Shown: in pieces, positions 20,646 to 28,754 of the stretch
Numbering within the stretch: the stretch's first letter is position 1
Layout: every line of letters starts with the position of its first letter
NCBI RefSeq assembly: GCF_010119935.1
Contig: NZ_CP048209.1
Coordinates: forward strand, 540,001 to 604,000
Reading direction: 5' to 3'
Length of the DNA: 64,000 bases
From: Paenibacillus lycopersici
Lineage (GTDB): Bacteria > Bacillota > Bacilli > Paenibacillales > Paenibacillaceae
Notes under the pieces: model-generated
What the model was told of the DNA's origin: nothing
Database searches by the model: none
Seen by the model: the letters and a program-made list of their open reading frames with translations, nothing else
Translations under genes and position numbers: made by a program

Positions 20646-20716
20646 GATAGAATGAAGAATCCTATCCTTAAGAAGGGGCTTCCCACAGTCACCTAAGATG
20701 ACTTATGGGACTGCCT

Positions 20717-20745
20717 GGCCGCATCCGTACAAGGATGCGGCTTTC
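20717..20745 (+). terminator. Hairpin upstream of the TetR gene
   Basis: GGCCGCATCC pairs with GGATGCGGCT followed by TTCG. It separates the IS remnant from the TetR operon. Confidence 0.6.
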
Positions 20746-20805
20746 GTATGCGGCAGGTCGACGACGAGAAGGCAGCTTGCAAAAACCGCAAAGCAGCCTA
20801 TTTAC

Positions 20806-20857
20806 AAACCGTCGGTCGGTATGGTAGTCTTTTCTTAAAGAGACCGACGGTCGGTTT
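20806..20857 (+). promoter_or_regulatory. Twin TetR operators
   Basis: Two related sites, AAACCGTCGGTCGGT at 20806-20820 and ACCGACGGTCGGTTT at 20843-20857, each built of ACCGnC/GGTCGGT half-sites of the kind bound by TetR repressors. They flank the probable promoter just upstream of the tetR gene, which fits autoregulation. Confidence 0.75.
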
Positions 20858-20878
20858 AAAAAAGGGAGTGTACACATT

Positions 20879-21460
20879 ATGTCAGCTGTCAAAGCAAGCT
20901 TTCAAACGATCATGGATGCCGCCGAGGCGCTCATCCAAGAGAAGGGATGCAGGCAGACGACGCTGCAGGACATTATCGCGCGTACGGGATTGTCCAAAGG
21001 CGCCATCTACCATTACGTCTCCAGCAAAGACGAATTGTTCGGCCTCGTGCTGAAATCGCGCGTGGAGCAAATCAATGCGCGGTTCGCCGAAGTGGTGGCG
21101 AGTCCGAATACGTCGGGCCTCGGCAGCCCGCTGCAGCTTATCGCCGAAGGCATGGTTCGCTCCGCAAACGCGCAGGACGTGACGAACAAAATCTTCATCT
21201 ACCTGCTCAGCCAGATGGACAACGAGAAGGTCGAGGCCATCGTGCAGGACATGTACCGGTTCACGCTGCAGACATGCGCGGGCTGGATCGATGTCGGCAA
21301 GATGCATGGGGTGATTCCGAAAGAGGTCGACGGCGCGCAAGTAGCGCATATGCTCGTGATGTTCACCTACGGCATGCGGGTGCAGAATACGATTCTGCGA
21401 GAGCAAGGCAGCATGACGGTGCAGGACTTGATTGCTTTTATGACCAAAGCATTGGGATAA
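20879..21460 (+). CDS. TetR/AcrR family transcriptional regulator
   Basis: 193 residues. N-terminal helix-turn-helix (about 10-55: TTLQDIIARTGLSKGAIYHYVSSKDELF) and an all-helical ligand-binding C-terminal domain. Operators lie directly upstream, so it likely represses itself and the two membrane-protein genes that follow (10 and 1 bp gaps). The inducer is unknown. Confidence 0.92.
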   Translation: MSAVKASFQTIMDAAEALIQEKGCRQTTLQDIIARTGLSKGAIYHYVSSKDELFGLVLKSRVEQINARFAEVVASPNTSGLGSPLQLIAEGMVRSANAQDVTNKIFIYLLSQMDNEKVEAIVQDMYRFTLQTCAGWIDVGKMHGVIPKEVDGAQVAHMLVMFTYGMRVQNTILREQGSMTVQDLIAFMTKALG

Positions 21461-21470
21461 GGAGCGTTCG

Positions 21471-22124
21471 ATGACGATGCTGAACAGGAAAATCATTTTA
21501 CCCGTTCTCTACGTGCTTGCGTACGTACTGACTTTCTATATCGTGCTTCAATATGCGATCTTCAAGCCGAGCCAGGCGGGCATGGTGTCCGCCAAGCTGC
21601 AGGATGCCTCGTTCCCGTACGCCGTATGGAAATTATTCTTCTATCCCCACATCCTGCTCGGGATTGCCGCGCTGCTGATCGGCGCATATCAACTGACGCA
21701 CCGCAGCCGCCGCCATCCGGTAAGGCATAAGCTGCTGGGCAGGCTCTACGGAGCGGCCATTCTTCTGAACGTGCTCGTCGTCCCTTATATCGCGCTCTAT
21801 GCGACCGGGGGCACGCCGTCGACGATCGCCTTCCTCGTGCTGGACGTGTTCTGGTTCGGGACGACGGCCATCGGCATCGGATACATCCTGAAGCGCAACG
21901 TGGCGCGCCATCGGCGATGGATGCTCCGCAGCTACGCGATCACCTTCGTCTTCGTCACCTTCCGCATCGTGCTGGGCATCGTCCAGCTGACGATCGATGC
22001 GCCGCGCAGCGTTACGTTTCCGCTCGCCGTCTATCTGGCCATCGCGTTGAACCTGGGCATCACCGAAACGTACCTCGGCAAGCGCAGCCGCAGCGCCGCC
22101 CAATCCATCGAAGGAGTCGGATGA
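21471..22124 (+). CDS. DUF2306-type integral membrane protein
   Basis: 217 residues with about six hydrophobic helices. Short loops carry conserved His/Arg (HRSRRHPVRHKLLGRLYG and RNVARHRRWMLRSYA), the pattern of DUF2306 proteins, which resemble heme-binding four-helix proteins. Biochemical role unknown. Co-transcribed with the TetR regulator. Confidence 0.82.
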   Translation: MTMLNRKIILPVLYVLAYVLTFYIVLQYAIFKPSQAGMVSAKLQDASFPYAVWKLFFYPHILLGIAALLIGAYQLTHRSRRHPVRHKLLGRLYGAAILLNVLVVPYIALYATGGTPSTIAFLVLDVFWFGTTAIGIGYILKRNVARHRRWMLRSYAITFVFVTFRIVLGIVQLTIDAPRSVTFPLAVYLAIALNLGITETYLGKRSRSAAQSIEGVG

Positions 22125-22125
22125 A

Positions 22126-22737
22126 ATGTCGAAACGAATGCTAGTCGTCTTCACGCTTCTGATCAACGGTGTCGTGCCTTGGGCGCTGTACGTCTGGCTG
22201 TCCGATTACATGAGCAGTCTGGCCGCGCTGTCGATCGCGACGCTCGTCCCGCTCGCCGACAACATCGTCCACCTGGCCAAACACCGCAAGCTGGACGCGT
22301 TCGGGGCGCTCATGCTCTTCACGTTCCTGCTGACGATGGCGCTCGTCCTGCTGGGAGGCAGCGAGAAGATGCTGCTAATCCGGGAATCGCTGATTACGGC
22401 GGGCGTCGGCCTCGTCTTCCTCGGTTCGCTCGCGCTGCGCCGGCCGTTCATGTACCATCTGGCCGCGCGCTTCATTAGCGGCGCCGATTTCCAGGCTAAC
22501 TGGATGTATGGATACTTCCGCTTCGTCATGCGGCTGATGACGGTCGTATGGGGCATCATGCTCACGGGGGAGGCCATCGTGCGGGTATACATGGTCTACC
22601 ATATGTCTACGGAGCGCTATCTGGCGTTCTCGAACATCGTGCTGTACGGCTTCATCGGCGCCGCCGTGCTCTGGACCGTCGTATATCGCAGGCATGCCGC
22701 GGCCAGGCTGACGGCGATCAAGCAGAACGGAGCGTAA
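22126..22737 (+). CDS. VC0807-type integral membrane protein
   Basis: 203 residues, about six helices, beginning MSKRMLVVFTLLINGVVPWALY with the motif PLADNIVHLAKHRKLDAFG after the second helix. This matches the small family often annotated VC0807. Function unknown. It begins 1 bp after the preceding stop, so is translationally coupled and under the same TetR control. Confidence 0.78.
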   Translation: MSKRMLVVFTLLINGVVPWALYVWLSDYMSSLAALSIATLVPLADNIVHLAKHRKLDAFGALMLFTFLLTMALVLLGGSEKMLLIRESLITAGVGLVFLGSLALRRPFMYHLAARFISGADFQANWMYGYFRFVMRLMTVVWGIMLTGEAIVRVYMVYHMSTERYLAFSNIVLYGFIGAAVLWTVVYRRHAAARLTAIKQNGA

Positions 22738-22775
22738 CCGGGATCGCGCACAGGGAAGAAGAAGGAGGGGAACGA

Positions 22776-23285
22776 ATGGAGATCGTTCGGCTAACGCTGC
22801 GGGATTCGAAGCGATTGGCCTTATTGTACCGCGAAGTGTCCGCCGCGCTGATCCGTGCGGGCGTGAAGCAATGGGACCGGTTCTATCCGAACCGGTTCGT
22901 GATCGGCGGCGACGTGCGGAGAGGAACGGCGTTCGGCATCCATGACGGGAGCGAGATCATCGGAGCCGTCGTGGTCGACCGCCGGCAGAGCGGGAAATAT
23001 AACGCCCTGCCATGGCTCGACATGGCCGGCAATCCGGCGTGCATTCACCGGCTCGCGGTGCATCCCGACCGCCAGGGGCACGGCCTCGGCAAGCGGCTGC
23101 TGCGGTTCGCCGAGGCGCATGCGATGCGCTCGGGCGGCACCAGCGTCCGGCTCGACGTGTATACCGGCAATCCCGGAGCCGTTGCCATGTATCGGCGATC
23201 CGGCTATTCCGAAGTCGGCGCGATCCGTTATCCGATGCGGAAGCTGCCGTATCTCTGCTTCGAGAAATTGTTGTTAGGCGAATAG
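22776..23285 (+). CDS. GNAT family N-acetyltransferase
   Basis: 169 residues. Acetyl-CoA-binding motif A is RLAVHPDRQGHGLGKRLL (about 91-108), followed by VRLDVYTGNPGAVAMYRRSGY. Substrate unknown. The start at 22776 has GAAGGAGGGG 6 nt upstream; the frame is open farther upstream but overlaps the previous gene. Possibly the last gene of the TetR operon (38-bp gap). Confidence 0.9.
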   Translation: MEIVRLTLRDSKRLALLYREVSAALIRAGVKQWDRFYPNRFVIGGDVRRGTAFGIHDGSEIIGAVVVDRRQSGKYNALPWLDMAGNPACIHRLAVHPDRQGHGLGKRLLRFAEAHAMRSGGTSVRLDVYTGNPGAVAMYRRSGYSEVGAIRYPMRKLPYLCFEKLLLGE

Positions 23286-23305
23286 GCAATGTGGACACAA
23301 GGACG

Positions 23306-23333
23306 AAGGGTTTGCCGACACAGGCAGGCCCTT
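23306..23333. terminator. Hairpin between convergent genes
   Basis: AAGGGTTTGCC pairs with GGCAGGCCCTT (with G-U pairs) between the GNAT and flavodoxin genes. Weak T-run. Confidence 0.5.
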
Positions 23334-23353
23334 AATAGTCAATCTGTACAAGA

Positions 23354-23797
23354 TTATGTTTTAAACTTTTCGGAAAAAGCTTTTATCCGATCTACGAAAA
23401 TCCCCTTCAATGGATCGGCACCTTCTTTCGGCGCGGCATAAGCCTTATAACCGCCAAACGATTCCATGCAGATAGCGGCTTCTTTCAGCGCGGCGGGGAT
23501 ATTCCGCTCTAGGATATCTTCGGTCTCTTTGGGTTTCTCGTTACAAATAAAAACCCCCACTCTTTTATTCAGCAATGCAGCATGATTTTTTTTGATAAAG
23601 TCGCGAAGCGGTTTGTATATTCTTCCGTCCCGGACTCCGGCACCTAATATAATACGATCAAAATCCTCGATAGCTGCCTTGTCCGCTTCTAGATTGCAAA
23701 TCGTACACTGCGGAATCTCTTCCGATAGAACCTTTATACATTGCGCCGTTGCTCCTGTCTTCGTAGCGTATAGAAGCAGTACTGCCATTGGACTCAA
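23354..23797 (-). CDS. Flavodoxin-domain protein
   Basis: 147 residues. The FMN phosphate-binding loop YATKTGATAQC lies near residues 10-20. The fold continues to GYKAYAAPKEG and a C-terminal helix, similar to menaquinone-dependent protoporphyrinogen oxidase (HemG)-like and stand-alone flavodoxins. Its ATG overlaps the stop of the upstream marR gene (ATGA), so the two are coupled. Redox partner unknown. Confidence 0.83.
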   Translation of the reverse strand: MSPMAVLLLYATKTGATAQCIKVLSEEIPQCTICNLEADKAAIEDFDRIILGAGVRDGRIYKPLRDFIKKNHAALLNKRVGVFICNEKPKETEDILERNIPAALKEAAICMESFGGYKAYAAPKEGADPLKGIFVDRIKAFSEKFKT

Positions 23798-24270
23798 CCC
23801 TTATCGTTTAGAATATGAATTTGTTCCTCCAGAACGGTGCTGGCTCTGCGCAAAAACCGGGTAATGAGCGCAAGCTCTTCATCCGAATAGGACGAAGCCA
23901 GTTTGATCATGGCCTCGTGGAGCATCAGGTATATATTGCGGACCGCTTCTTGATCCTCGTACAGCGGGACGATAATTACTTTGCGACGGTCATTGGGGTC
24001 GGGCTGCCTGCGCACAAAGCCGCTTTTCTCCAGTCGATCGATCAAGGCGGTGACGCTGCCCGTCGTGAGTCCGGTTAGTTTGGATAACTCGCCGGCGGTG
24101 ACAGGCCCTTTCTCATACAGAATGTCAACGGACAAAAAATCATTATTGTAAAGTCCTAAAGCGGCAGCGACACGCTGCTGGTAGAGTACCGTTCTTGTTC
24201 CCATGCCGCGCATACCTATCGTTAGGCTTTCCTGCTGCTCGGTGGGCTGCCCAGATTCCGTGGTTGACAA
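23794..24270 (-). CDS. MarR family transcriptional regulator
   Basis: 158 residues from TTG at 24270, which has AAGGAGGA 6 nt upstream; upstream ATGs lack a site. Winged helix with GPVTAGELSKLTGLTTGSVTALIDRLEKSGFVRR and the wing DPNDRRKVIIV. Likely controls its own operon with the flavodoxin in response to a redox or phenolic signal (inferred from family habit). Confidence 0.9.
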   Translation of the reverse strand: MSTTESGQPTEQQESLTIGMRGMGTRTVLYQQRVAAALGLYNNDFLSVDILYEKGPVTAGELSKLTGLTTGSVTALIDRLEKSGFVRRQPDPNDRRKVIIVPLYEDQEAVRNIYLMLHEAMIKLASSYSDEELALITRFLRRASTVLEEQIHILNDKG

Positions 24271-24473
24271 AAGCGAATCCTCCTTATATTTATCTCGACA
24301 ATCAAGATACTCTATGATCAAAATAAATGATTTCACTTGTGATGTCAACTTCGTTGCCCGCTTGAATCCACCCTTTTGGTCGATAGGGTATAATTTAGAA
24401 GATGATCGTCGTTATACTGGAGGATGATTATTCATCTTTATCGCAATGAAAATGAACCGAGGAGGGCTCGATC

Positions 24474-24923
24474 ATGAAATTTATGACTACGCTTCAGCTC
24501 AGCAAGAAAACAGCTACCGGCATTCACGTCCCTGATGAAATCGTGGAGGCGCTCGGAGGGGGGAAGAAGCCGGCAGTCAAAGTGTCGATTGGCTCTTATA
24601 CCTATCGCAGCTCGATTGCATCGATGGGCGGGAAATTCATGCTGGGGGTCAGCAAGGAGAATCGCGAAGGGGCAGGCATCGAGGCAGGGGATGAAATTGA
24701 GGTCGAACTCGAACTGGACACCGCGCCGCGCGAGGTTAGCGTGCCGGATGATTTTGCGGAGGCGCTCAAACGCCACGGAGGTGCCTGGCAGTTTTTCGAA
24801 GGGATGTCGTACAGCAACAAGCGTCGGTTCGTATTGAATATCGAAGGTGCCAAAAGCGCCGAAACAAGGCAGCGGCGCATTGAGAAGTCCGTCGAATTGC
24901 TGCGCGAAGGCAAGCTTCAGTGA
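24474..24923 (+). CDS. YdeI/OmpD-associated family protein with DUF1905 domain
   Basis: 149 residues. An N-terminal DUF1905 beta-barrel (KKTATGIHVPDEIVEALGGGKKPAVKVSI) is followed by the bacteriocin-protection YdeI-like helical tail (VPDDFAEALKRHGGAWQFFEGMSYSNKRRFVLNIEGAKSAETRQRRI). Function poorly known. Strong GAGGAGGG ribosome-binding site. Confidence 0.86.
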   Translation: MKFMTTLQLSKKTATGIHVPDEIVEALGGGKKPAVKVSIGSYTYRSSIASMGGKFMLGVSKENREGAGIEAGDEIEVELELDTAPREVSVPDDFAEALKRHGGAWQFFEGMSYSNKRRFVLNIEGAKSAETRQRRIEKSVELLREGKLQ

Positions 24924-24976
24924 TGATACCGAATGGAGGGCGTCTGACGGAGCGCCCTTGAATTTGGGTCCAAGTT

Positions 24977-25037
24977 CTGAGCCGGAGCCGCCCGCGGAGG
25001 ATGCTCCGAGGGCGGCGGATCGACGCGTCCGGCTCAG
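24977..25037. terminator. Convergent-gene hairpin
   Basis: CTGAGCCGGA pairs with TCCGGCTCAG, enclosing GCCGCC/GGCGGC. It overlaps the stop codon of the minus-strand HD gene. Confidence 0.5.
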
Positions 25038-25663
25038 GAAGCCAGCGCTTCCTTCGTAATCCGCTCGATGTCGATCGGGGAACGCGCCCCTTCGCTCACC
25101 AAGTCGGGCAGAATGTGCTGCAGGAAGTAATCGACGCAGTGCAGCCGGATGCCTTTGATTTTGATCAACGCATACCGGTACATCACGATGAACTCCTGCT
25201 CGGCATTCCCTTTCTGCAGCTCGGCGAACGCCTCGTAGATTTGATCCATTTTATCGGCGACTTCGAGAATTTGCCCTTCGACGGAATCGTCCTTCCCTTC
25301 GCGCAGCTGTCTGCGGAAGATCGACTTGAACGTCTCGGGAATATGCTCGTCGATGAAATGCGCGACCATGCCTTCTTCGACCTGCTGCAGCATGGAACGA
25401 AGCTCCAGGGAGTAGTGCTTGACCGGCGTCTTGATATCGCCGATGAAAATTTCGCCGTAGTCGTGGCTGCTTGTGATTTCATAGAGCTTCTTCCAGTCGA
25501 CGGCGACGCCGTGGCTTTCTTCGATATCGGCCAGCGTCTTCGCATATTGGACCACTTTCCAGGAATGCTCGGCAACGCTGTGCTCCTGGAACTTGAATTT
25601 GCCCGGACAACGGATGATCCGCTCCAAGTCGGTCAGCGATTGGAAATATGCATGAATGCCCAT
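25034..25663 (-). CDS. HD-domain 5'-nucleotidase, YfbR-like
   Basis: 209 residues. The HD metal site is visible as EHSVAEHSWKV (about 28-38), SSHDYGEIF (H-D pair near 66-67) and a downstream Asp in ADKMDQIYEA. YfbR/HDDC2 proteins dephosphorylate deoxynucleoside 5'-monophosphates. The start at ATG 25663 (MGIHAYFQSLTDLERI) fits the family N-terminus; the longer frame reads into non-homologous sequence. Confidence 0.85.
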   Translation of the reverse strand: MGIHAYFQSLTDLERIIRCPGKFKFQEHSVAEHSWKVVQYAKTLADIEESHGVAVDWKKLYEITSSHDYGEIFIGDIKTPVKHYSLELRSMLQQVEEGMVAHFIDEHIPETFKSIFRRQLREGKDDSVEGQILEVADKMDQIYEAFAELQKGNAEQEFIVMYRYALIKIKGIRLHCVDYFLQHILPDLVSEGARSPIDIERITKEALAS

Positions 25664-25878
25664 TATGCCTCGGTCCTTTCTGCGATGAAGGGTTTGGCTT
25701 GCTGCCGTAGGATCAGTATAACGGCGAATTGTTAGCGGATCGTTAATTCGGGCTTGTGAAGAACTGGATTCCGTGCAATGGGCTGATCGGCTCTCGCAAG
25801 CGGAGAAAAAGATAGGAAAACCGTTCCTGCGCATGCTATTATTGGTCCAATAGAACCAGTAATGGCGAGGCGATGAAA

Positions 25879-26274
25879 ATGTCCAAGGAACTAAATATTG
25901 CCCATTGTCCCGAATGCGGAAACGTGTTTCAGAAGAACCTGCGCAATTTGTGCGCGAGCTGCACGGCGAGCGAGGACCGGGAGATCGAAGCGATCGAGAA
26001 GGCGCTGTGGCGCGACCGTTATCTGGCTAACGATCAATTGGGCGAGAAGGCGGCGGTTTCCGTGCAGCGCATCCGTGCCTTGATCCGGAAGGGCCGGCTG
26101 AAGCTGTACGAGTACCCGAATTTGGCCGATGCGTGCGACTTGTGCGCGGAGCCGACCCGGCAGGGGAAACTGTGCGCGTCTTGTTTGAACCGGCTGAAGG
26201 GAGAGATCGAACAGGACCGGGAGAAGCAGAAGGCCAAGCGCGAGCATGTATTCTTATCGAAGAACAGGCGTTGA
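25879..26274 (+). CDS. Flagellar-operon-type protein, YvyF/TIGR03826 family
   Basis: 131 residues. Two zinc-ribbon-like Cys sets (CPECG...CASC and CDLCAEP...CASC) flank a helix-turn-helix-like centre. This layout matches YvyF, encoded next to flgM in Bacillus flagellar operons. No flagellar gene is nearby here. GAGG lies 8 nt before the ATG at 25879, favouring it over 25873. Confidence 0.8.
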   Translation: MSKELNIAHCPECGNVFQKNLRNLCASCTASEDREIEAIEKALWRDRYLANDQLGEKAAVSVQRIRALIRKGRLKLYEYPNLADACDLCAEPTRQGKLCASCLNRLKGEIEQDREKQKAKREHVFLSKNRR

Positions 26275-26433
26275 AGCGATTACGGATCGCCGATAAGCCG
26301 CAGCAAAGTCCGGTCCCGCGCGGCCGGGCTTTCGTATGTCGCGAAGCGGCGAGGCGGTGTCCCGACGTTAAGTGCCGAGGGTCGGCATCCGGCGACCGAT
26401 GCGGCAGTTTCCAATAAAATGACAGCAATCACC

Positions 26434-26462
26434 TTCCAAAATACCCTCCCAGGCGGTACACT
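26434..26462 (+). promoter_or_regulatory. Candidate promoter of the GH5 gene
   Basis: TTCCAA, 17-bp spacer, TACACT, positioned just upstream of the cre site. Confidence 0.5.
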
Positions 26463-26473
26463 TAACCTATCCA

Positions 26474-26489
26474 TTGTAAGCGGATACAA
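26474..26489 (+). promoter_or_regulatory. CcpA cre site
   Basis: TTGTAAGCGGATACAA matches the cre consensus WTGNAARCGNWWWCAW at every position. Between promoter and start codon of the endoglucanase, so glucose repression by CcpA-HPr(Ser-P) is expected. Confidence 0.8.
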
Positions 26490-26517
26490 TTCAATGCGGA
26501 GGAGGGCCCTTCCATCC

Positions 26518-28479
26518 ATGAAACGTTTAGCGCCATTCATTCTTACGATTGTTCTGGCATCGGTTACGCTGCTTTCCATGTTCGCGGAAGAGCCTGCCGC
26601 GGCAGCGGCTCCCGCGGCGAAGGCAAGCGCCCTGCAAACCGCCGTGGATGCGATGCAGCCCGGCTGGAACCTGGGCAACACGTTCGATGCCACGGGCGGC
26701 GACGAAACCTCCTGGGGCAATCCGGCCGTAACGAAAGAATTGATCGATGGCATCGCCGCCGCAGGGTTCAAGAGCATCCGCCTTCCGGTCACCTGGGAGC
26801 AGCGTTTGGGCTCGGGACCGGATTACGCGATCGATCCGGCGTTCATGCGGCATTTTCAAGAAGTGGTGGACTGGTCGCTCGACGCCGGCCTGTACGTCAT
26901 CGTCAATATGCATCACGATTCCGGCTGGGTCATGAACATGGAGTCGCAGCATGACGACGTGCTGGCGCGATTCAAGGCAATCTGGACGCAGGTGGCCGCG
27001 TATTTCGAGAATTATCCCGAGAAGCTGATGTTCGAGAGCATCAACGAGCCGCGCTTCTCCGACGATTGGAACAAGGACTCGCCGGTCTATTTCGCGATGC
27101 TGAACGAGCTGAATACGACGTTCGTTCATACCGTGCGGGCTTCCGGAAGCCATAATGCGAAGCGGCCGCTCGTGCTGCCCACCATAGCGGCCTCTGCCTC
27201 GCAGAGCGACAGGCTCGACGAGCTGCTCAAGACAATCGAGAGCCTGAAGGACAAGAACCTCATCGCGACGTTCCACTATTACGGCTATTGGCAATTCAGC
27301 GTCAATATCGCGGGAGCGACGACGTTCGACCAAGAAGCGCAGACGGATCTTATCGACACGTTCGATCGCGTAGCGAACACGCTGTCCGTCAAGGGCATTC
27401 CGGTCGTCGTGGGCGAATTCGGCCTCCTCGGCTTCGATAAGTCGCTGCAATCGGTCGAGCACGGGGAAGTGCTGAAGTTCTTTGAATACATGACCTACTA
27501 TGCGAGAGAGAAAGGCTTCCCGCTCATGCTGTGGGACAACGGCCAGCATTTCGACAGACGGGGCTATACGTGGTCGGATGAAGAGCTGTACCGCATCATC
27601 ATGGCGGGGATGAAGAGCCGTTCCTCCACGGCGCAAACCGATGCGGTGTTCATGAAGGCGAACGCGGCGCCCGCGGATATCCGCATCCCGCTCAATCTGA
27701 ACGGCAATACCTTTGCCGCGCTGAAGAACGGCGGCAAGACGCTGGTTAACGGAACGGATTATGCGCTCGAAGGCCAGGATTTGATTCTGAAAGCGAGCCT
27801 GCTGCAGTCGCTGATGAACGGAGCGACGGGCGTCAACGCCAACTTGACCTGCTCCTTCTCCGCGGGCGCGGATTGGAAGCTGAGCGTCATTACGTACGAT
27901 ACGCCGGTGCTGCAAAGCACGGACGGCACGGATTCGCTCGTCGGCATTCCGGCGCAGTTCAACGGGGACCGGCTGGCGACGATGGAAGCGACCTACGAGG
28001 AAGGCGGCAACGCCGGACCCAACGATTGGACGCCGTACAAGGAGTTCGACCTGGCGTTCACGCCCGATTACCAGAGCGGACAGATTGAGCTGAAGCCGGA
28101 GTTTCTCGGTCAATTGAAGGATGACGAGGAAGTGACGCTGAATTTCCATTTCTGGAGCGGGGAGACGGTTCCCTACAAGCTGAAGAAGACGTCCTCCACC
28201 GTGACCGGCATCTCGACGCAGGGCGAAGCGCCGGCAAGCATGCCGGCTGGCGCTTCGGCGGATGCGGACGCGCCCGGAGGCGACCCGGCCGTGATGAACG
28301 ACGCCCGGCCAGATGCGAAGCCGGCGGCCGCCGCCGAGGCCGAGAACGCGGACGCATCGAAAGCGGACGGGGCCGAGCATAACCGGAACCGGCGCAACGA
28401 GGCGCTTGCGATCGTGGGCTGCGCGCTGCTCGTGCTCGCGGTTTCCGGCCTTGTGCTGAGGCGTTCCAAGCGGTTCTAG
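26518..28479 (+). CDS. Membrane-anchored GH5 endoglucanase with X2-like modules
   Basis: 653 residues. Signal peptide to about residue 33, then a GH5 catalytic domain (about 40-365) starting MQPGWNLGNTFDA, with acid/base E177 in SINEPRF and nucleophile E300 in VVGEFGLLG. Two X2/Ig-like modules follow (about 375-470 and 480-565), then an Ala/Asp-rich linker and a C-terminal helix with Arg/Lys on both sides (last 25 residues), which should hold the enzyme to the membrane instead of the wall. Predicted to cut internal beta-1,4-glucan bonds. GGAGGAGGG lies 10 nt before ATG 26518. Confidence 0.9.
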   Translation: MKRLAPFILTIVLASVTLLSMFAEEPAAAAAPAAKASALQTAVDAMQPGWNLGNTFDATGGDETSWGNPAVTKELIDGIAAAGFKSIRLPVTWEQRLGSGPDYAIDPAFMRHFQEVVDWSLDAGLYVIVNMHHDSGWVMNMESQHDDVLARFKAIWTQVAAYFENYPEKLMFESINEPRFSDDWNKDSPVYFAMLNELNTTFVHTVRASGSHNAKRPLVLPTIAASASQSDRLDELLKTIESLKDKNLIATFHYYGYWQFSVNIAGATTFDQEAQTDLIDTFDRVANTLSVKGIPVVVGEFGLLGFDKSLQSVEHGEVLKFFEYMTYYAREKGFPLMLWDNGQHFDRRGYTWSDEELYRIIMAGMKSRSSTAQTDAVFMKANAAPADIRIPLNLNGNTFAALKNGGKTLVNGTDYALEGQDLILKASLLQSLMNGATGVNANLTCSFSAGADWKLSVITYDTPVLQSTDGTDSLVGIPAQFNGDRLATMEATYEEGGNAGPNDWTPYKEFDLAFTPDYQSGQIELKPEFLGQLKDDEEVTLNFHFWSGETVPYKLKKTSSTVTGISTQGEAPASMPAGASADADAPGGDPAVMNDARPDAKPAAAAEAENADASKADGAEHNRNRRNEALAIVGCALLVLAVSGLVLRRSKRF

Positions 28480-28529
28480 ACACGCAGCCATGAGGGAGAG
28501 ACCAGGAATGCGGACGGAACGATCATGGA

Positions 28530-28560
28530 GAGGCAGGGGCGGAGACGCTCCCTGCCTCTT
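28530..28560 (+). terminator. Hairpin after the endoglucanase
   Basis: GAGGCAGGG pairs with CCCTGCCTC; short T-run. Probable terminator. Confidence 0.5.
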
Positions 28561-28633
28561 GGCGTCCCTGCCGATACGCCTCCGGCGAAGTCGGAAAAAA
28601 AATAAAATTCGAAATTAAAAGAAAACGGTATTG

Positions 28634-28651
28634 TAGAATAAAGCGCTTTCA
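28634..28651 (+). promoter_or_regulatory. -10 element overlapped by a cre site
   Basis: TAGAAT at 28634-28639 is followed by ATAAAGCGCTTTCA (28638-28651), the reverse of TGAAAGCGCTTTAT, a near-consensus CcpA site at the expected transcription start of the second ABC operon. Confidence 0.7.
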
Positions 28652-28754
28652 TTTACAATAAACCTATCAGACAGGCGGAGTATATGCTTGGATGACGAGG
28701 GGATTCATGACAGTCTGGTTTGACGGCTTGTTATTCGAAAAGGAGGCTATTTCA

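Larger units (their letters stand above)
19998..20716. mobile_element. Degraded IS1182-type insertion sequence remnant
   Basis: The left end at 20002-20016 reads GGGGCTGTCCCGTAAG and the right end at 20701-20715 reads ACTTATGGGACTGCC, the reverse complement with a few changes. These are typical IS1182-family terminal repeats. Inside, the minus strand keeps the decayed C-terminal end of the transposase. Most of the transposase is gone, and copy 2 of the dispersed ++-- element occupies the space. Confidence 0.65.
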
